Of a stretch of 64,000 nt of DNA, positions 59,150 through 64,000 are shown in pieces. The notes under the pieces are model-generated. The model was not told the origin of the DNA and searched no databases. It saw nothing but the letters and a program-made list of their open reading frames with translations. How positions within the stretch are numbered: the first letter of the stretch is position 1; each line of letters starts with the position of its first letter. Origin of the DNA: Cryptomeria japonica. Lineage: Eukaryota > Streptophyta > Pinopsida > Cupressales > Cupressaceae. Location: positions 236,078,803 through 236,142,802 of the forward strand of contig NC_081415.1 in NCBI RefSeq assembly GCF_030272615.1, read 5' to 3'. Both the position numbers and the translations under genes were made by a program.

Positions 59150-60837
59150 ATTTTCCATTTTTGACCCCTCTCGAACAAGATCTCCCCTGCAGCGAACTAG
59201 GTGTTTTCCTCCTACTGCACAAAAGTCTCCTATTCCAAGTGAGGCGTCAAGTTTACAAGTTGTGGTTATCCCAACCATAAGACATTTTATAATTCTCCCA
59301 TACAATCCACTAAGTATGGTTGTCCAAGGTCCATGGGGTACCATGTTTGGTCTTTTGAATCTTACGACACCTCTACATGAGCTTCCAAAAGGCACAAGAA
59401 AGAATTTGCTTAAGTTTTTCGGAGATGGTCCTCAACACCTTGATGAACGCATCGCTGCTTTTTATATTGCATGTGGTGTTCTTGGGGTTGAGCATGAAGA
59501 TGTTTCTATAAGGTTATTTATTGAAACTTTGCAAGGCACAAATGTTGATTGGTTCTACCATCTTCCTAATAATTCTATCACAAATTTGGCTAGTCTAAAA
59601 ATAAGGTTTGAAGCAAGGTTCAAACCCGCTGAAGATGAGAATGCACTTTTAGTGCAATTGACTCAAATGAAGAAGGAACCACAAGATCCCATGTGACAAT
59701 TTGTGGCAAAATTCAATAAGCTGCACAATCACATTTCAACGGCTTCACAAACTACTATTGTAAACTTAAAATGTTTCTTCATTAATGCATAGTTGTTGGA
59801 GGTGAGTTTTCTTTTGTGAGGAAATGCTCCTACAGATTTGGCTACCGCACAACTATTGGCCACATTTGTTGAAGATAATCTTATCCTTTCTTGTAAGATA
59901 AGAAAAGACCCTAACAAGATTAGGAGTAATCAAATTGTTGATGCATCATCTTATTCATCAAATTCTGCGGATCCTATGATCCAAAAACTAGCAAATGAAT
60001 TGTTAGCACTCAAGAAGGAATTTTTTGTGCAAGGGAATGCGTCGTACTCTGATGTTCCAAGGAGAACATTCCCTAATAATGCTTCCAATTATGCTACTCG
60101 TAATCAAAACAAGTTACCTCCAGCTCCGGAGAGACTTGCATTGGAAGCACCACCTCAAAATTCGGCTACTGGTTATTATGAGGTGGAACAAAATGATCTT
60201 CCACCTTTTGGTGAAGAAGATACCAATTTTCCACAAGTGAAGAGGTAGAAATGGCTAGCGACTCTAGCATTCAATACATGTAGTATGAAGAATATCATGT
60301 GTAGGAAGGACATGATGGAGATGTCTTTGCAATGTTCACTTGTTTGCAAACTCAAGCCAATTAGTTGCAAGCTAATGCAAACATTGATGATTCAACACAA
60401 GTGAAGGATTCTTAGTGCTTGCTAGTTACTATTGCCAAGTGTGGAACTATTTGCCAAATCCACCAAAGGATGACTCAAGTCCTTTGAAAGATAATGCAAA
60501 GGATAAACATGTAAGTGCTTTTTCAACTCTTGCGAAAATTTTAGCAGCTACAACGAAGACCAGTGCACCAAATATTTCAAGTCCTCAAAGTGAGAATCTT
60601 TCTCAATCCTTGATAAATTCTTTTCAAGGATTTGGCATAATAGATCATGCTAAGAAAACAAAGGTTTAAATGTCTGAAGTAGAATATTTGAGGCCTAATC
60701 CGGATCAGTATGATCGATTAGTTAATTTTGTTAAGGAAAAAGATAATGTTTCTAATCCTTTCCAAAAGTCCAAAGTTTCTCAAAATAACTTAGTGACTTC
60801 TCCTTCCCCTTTGGAGAAAATTGAACCATTTTATATT
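59150..60837 (+). pseudogene. gag: Gypsy gag
   Basis: Coding is visible from about 59150. Key blocks are LPYNPLSMVVQGPWGTMFGL, LLKFFGDGPQHLDERIAAFY, FIETLQGTNVDWFYHLPNN and FEARFKPAEDENALLVQLTQ, the gag core of a non-chromovirus gypsy lineage. It continues through a TGA at 59694 to ATAQLLATFVEDNLILSCKI and a Pro/Asn-rich stretch to 60248, then more decayed sequence. Stops and shifts are numerous after 60248. A minus-strand solo LTR interrupts it at 60838, and the protease follows at 62366. Confidence 0.75.
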
Positions 60838-62365
60838 TGTTAGTCCCAACCAGTGCTGAGAGGGGACGTGTGAATCAACACTTTACTGGTTTTACAAAAT
60901 TAAAACCTTTTTAGTCAAGTCTGCACTAACTTAATATTCATCAATACAAACAGTTATTGTAGGAGAACATGCATGCATGAAAAGATACATAATAACACCA
61001 AGATTTATCTCGTGGAAACCCAAATGGGAGAAAACCATGGTGTGAGTAGAAACTCACAAATTTTTCACTCTTCTGGAGTACGTCTGATGAGGAGCCATCC
61101 CTGATTACAAAGACACTGTTAGGTGCCACCTAATTAAAGGATTTAATTTAAGGCCTATTAGTACCTTTACCCTATTAGAGGTAGCCTTGTTGAAGGACTT
61201 AGGATCATTAATTAAGATGTCACTCGGTTAAGGGAATTTACAAAGAGACCTGTTAAAGTCCACCTGGTTAAGGGATTTTGAGTTGCAATGATTAGAAAGC
61301 AACATGAAGTTGATATGTTGGAATAACTACCAATAGCTTGATCAAGTCACAATGAAATTCATACTCTGTCTGCACCGGTTGTGTCTTCTCTGCACTAAAT
61401 CGATTCTCTGCTTATACTCTTAGCTTTGTACTTTGTCGGTCTACTTCACACACACTATGCTCTGCTAAAACATTTAGCACTTCCTCACTCTTCACTCTGC
61501 ACTTTGGATCGCCTCTCACAAAATTTGCACTTTGCAATTTTTGTGATCTAAATGTTTTGTATGAACTCAAAACACTTTATACACTCTCTGTCATCACCTT
61601 TAGGTGTTTCCTTAATCAATGCAATCACAGATCTCGGTAGATTTCAAATTCAAATCTTCCTGCTCTTTCTTTGTGCACCCTGCAATAATTCCACCAACTA
61701 CTCATCCAAATATGCAACTACATCCCCCAAAAATAGCGACTTCTGGGTCGAGTTCAGTCTTTTAAATGCGAACCAGAAAATCTGCAAGTAATCATGGCTT
61801 AACTGTATGATGACTGAGGTTGACTTCACTAACCTTTGGTTTGGCATTGACACAAACTCACCAACTCACCTTTTTCCATCGCAACTATGTAACTGATCAC
61901 CGCTCTAAGATTTACGGTGACCTCCTATCTTCCTTCTACTTCATCGGTCTACTGGTATACCACTGCGCTCTCCACTATCAGTTCATCCTTTGATAATGGT
62001 TTGCAGTACTTCCATCAAGCCTCTTTTCTTGTTTTCTAATGAGGTTCCGGTTTGCATAGGACCTCAAGCCTTCTTGCCTAAGTCACCTTCTGTGACTTCA
62101 TCATCATCAGAATAGCTAACTTGAAGATCTGACCTTAACACCGATCTTCTTGAATGACAAACTGGTTAACTTAGTCTGTCTTCCCTTGAGCTGATTGAAC
62201 CTTGATCATCTGTCTCTAATGTTGCTTCAATGTTGTTTGCAAGCCATCACCTTTGCTACTGAGATACACCACTCCACCGGTCAGTGTTAGTCATCAATGA
62301 CAAATCTCAACTAATATACCGTTTCACTGGATTAATCGGTTTTGTGAATATCAGTAGTGCCAACA
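60838..62365 (-). mobile_element. Copia-type solo LTR, TSD ATATT
   Basis: Minus orientation: starts TGTTGGCACTACTGATATTC at 62365 and ends GGTTGGGACTAACA at 60838. Perfect ATATT flanks at 60833-60837 and 62366-62370. It holds many ACCGGT-type words and, near 61014-61040, the TGGTTTTCTCCCATTTGGGT-type block shared by other copia LTRs here. No coding. Confidence 0.85.
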
Positions 62366-62655
62366 ATATTTTATTATTGATTAATGGTCACAAGTTAAGA
62401 AATTGTGTCATAGATTCTAGTGCATTAGATAATGTGATCCTGCAAAGGTTGTGAATTCTCTTGATCTAACTTTGACTAAGATCTTTGGTAGGTGTTTTTC
62501 TATGGATAATAAACAAGTACCATTGATAGGCTAGCTAAAAGATGCATAATTTGCATTTGCTGCATTCCCAGATAAGAATATTAAAATGACAGTGTTGGTA
62601 GTTGATGTGCCAACTTTATATGGGATTCTTCTTGGAATAAATTTTTGTAGAGATG
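62366..62655 (+). pseudogene. Gypsy protease remnant
   Basis: LLINGHKLRNCVIDSSALDN at about 62376-62440, where the active site D-S-G-A-S reads D-S-S-A-L, so catalysis is lost. After a frame change: LDLTLTKIFGRCFSMDNKQV, KDA-FAFAAFPDKNIKMTVL and YGILLGINFCRDVL, the normal protease C-terminal part. It follows the gag across the solo LTR and is cut at 62655 by a copia LTR. Confidence 0.75.
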
Positions 62656-63628
62656 TGTTAGAATCATAGATCATTGAGAGGGGGGGTGTGAATTAGTGAT
62701 CTACCAGAAATAAAATCCACAAAATTATTCTTTATCCACCAGTTAGCAATTAACAAAAAAGAACATAGAAAAGCAATAAATAAACCATAGATCCACAACA
62801 GTAGAATTTTTACTTGGAAACCCGAAAAGCGAAAAACCACGGTGGGGCTGGAACCCACAATATTCATATACTATGGCCAAGAGTACATAAATATTACATA
62901 GATGGGGAATGCACTTGCATTCAGGCTCACTGCCTAGAGCTCACTGCTCAATTACAATGACCCAGAAGCTTACAACCTTTAGGGAAGTCTCATTGACTTA
63001 CACTTTGATTACAATGAGAAAATACAATGGAATGAACTTTGAAATAGCATCTGGAAATGCAATAATGAGTTCCGGTTAAGCACTAGATCTTTGGCTGTCC
63101 TTTCTCTGCAAATACTCTATTTTTGTCTAATTTAGCTACCAAATTATCTATAAACTGAATGCGCACATGAAACTACGCTTAATTGCACCAAAATGGATCA
63201 CCACAATAGTATTACACCGAAAGCCAATCACAAATTTGATCTTATATATCCGGTCTTAATAAAAAATAATCTCCTTCAAGGCGACTTCAAGAAGTGCATC
63301 ATGTAGGTTCAAATTGACTTCAATATTTAATCAAATTATAGCGCCGAACCAAAAGAGTGTAATCACATGCCTACTAAAGATCTTCCCATTCATCGAGATC
63401 ACATAATCAATCACCAAAAACATGACAGTCACCGAAAATATTTCTGGACCAAAGCATCACTTGATATAGTCTTGAATTACTGGTTAACTAGTTATCGGTT
63501 AACTCTTGCTTCCAGATAAGAGGAATCACGATCGCCAGATTGAATCAACAAGAAGATTTTCCATCAATGACAACACTAAACCATAAATCAAGCATCGAAA
63601 ATCACCGAATGAGTATCAATTGCCAACA
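62656..63628 (-). repeat. 3' LTR of a minus-strand copia element
   Basis: Minus reading starts TGTTGGCAATTGATACTC at 63628 and ends GATTCTAACA at 62656. The sequence just 5' of it (minus) is AAAGGGGGAGAT, a copia polypurine tract, so the element body lies to the right and leaves the window. It shares long blocks with the LTR at 48908-50014 in opposite orientation. Position 62655 is the target in the gypsy protease. Confidence 0.75.
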
Positions 63629-63640
63629 ATCTCCCCCTTT
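63629..63640 (-). promoter_or_regulatory. Polypurine tract of the minus-strand copia element
   Basis: AAAGGGGGAGAT on the minus strand, directly before the LTR start at 63628, within GGCATTGATG-type context common in copia elements. Confidence 0.65.
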
Positions 63641-64000
63641 GGCATTGATGGCAACACCTGTGAAAGATGACTAAGTGTAGAAACCTGTGAAACTTGTTCA
63701 CCGGATGAAAAAGAATGAAAGAATTCTAAGGCTCCCCTTTAGATCAATAAACCAAAAATTTGCATCACCAAATAATACACAATCAGCCTATACAGTTTTT
63801 TACCTTATCTCTCCCCCTTTGACAACAATGCCAAAGATGGGGTTTACATCAAAATTGCTTGTACATACACACACACACACACACACCAGATGATCAAATC
63901 TATACATGCTTAAGTGAATTTGCATATGCCATCTTAAGGAACCCAAGATAGGTGTTCCATCGTTCCCGCAACTTCTCCAAAATTGAAACAAAACCATTCA
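63641..64000 (-). other. 3' interior of the minus-strand copia element
   Basis: Untranslated 3' region. A second purine block (TCAAAGGGGGAGAGATAA on minus, about 63805-63822) and an (AC)n run at 63866-63887 are present. The ORFs that read Val-Cys or Thr-His repeats are products of the microsatellite. Confidence 0.5.

Noticed and set aside
63687-63997. ORFs ending in Thr-His or with Val-Cys repeats
   Set aside because: They run through an (AC)n microsatellite in a retroelement 3' region.
1-64000. tRNA, rRNA or host protein-coding genes
   Set aside because: I saw no tRNA-like cloverleaf or B-box, no rRNA segments, and no multi-exon host gene. All clear protein similarity is to mobile elements or the PMD family.

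Overview
This window looks like intergenic DNA from a large, repeat-rich land-plant genome. A conifer or other gymnosperm is my best guess. The signs are AT-rich sequence, no intact host gene, several complete or solo LTRs (two over 4 kb), Ty3/gypsy and Ty1/copia remnants full of in-frame stops, an L1-type LINE, and protein families I associate with gymnosperm repeats. The species assignment is inference; the transposon calls rest on visible domains, LTR ends and target-site duplications (TSDs).

Layout. (1) 1-12000: one minus-strand L1-type LINE (RT, zinc-binding linker, RNase H) is split by two later insertions. One is a 4.3-kb solo LTR (2464-6782, TSD CTTAT). The other is a 3.7-kb element with ~690-bp terminal inverted repeats and an ~11-bp TSD (6933-10617). 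With both removed, the LINE reads through, in frame across the second. (2) 13931-30776: a 16.8-kb Tat-type gypsy element with two 1-kb LTRs, TSD CACAC, gag, protease, G-patch-like linker, RT, two RNase H domains and a DD35E integrase. Its 3' part carries an antisense plant-mobile-domain (PMD) gene, itself cut by a 1.7-kb solo LTR (TSD TACAT). (3) 30782-36300: low-information DNA, a decayed inverted LTR relative, a 26-bp repeat array, telomere-like tracts alternating with long CT tracts, and a copia LTR end. (4) 36336-44739: a decayed copia element split by a 4.1-kb minus-strand LTR, then abutted by a minus-strand gypsy 3' LTR that contains a copia-type solo LTR (TSD AATTG). (5) 44740-48907: interior of that minus-strand gypsy element. 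(6) 48908-58024: a copia-type LTR, PBS and a gag with four zinc knuckles, then two long decayed ORFs of an unrecognised repeat-associated family. Between these ORFs lies an array of about 18 palindromes at ~48-bp spacing. (7) About 58050-62655: a gypsy 5' part (LTR, PBS, gag, protease) split by a minus-strand solo LTR (TSD ATATT). (8) 62656-64000: the 3' LTR and adjacent interior of a minus-strand copia element running off the window.

Nothing here reads as a working gene set. All ORFs of transposon origin carry stops or frameshifts, many explicable as C-to-T changes. The most unusual structure is the palindrome array at 53380-54657: dyad symmetry persists while the arm sequence changes. Next are the antisense PMD gene inside the Tat element and the telomere-like/CT block at 34125-35318.
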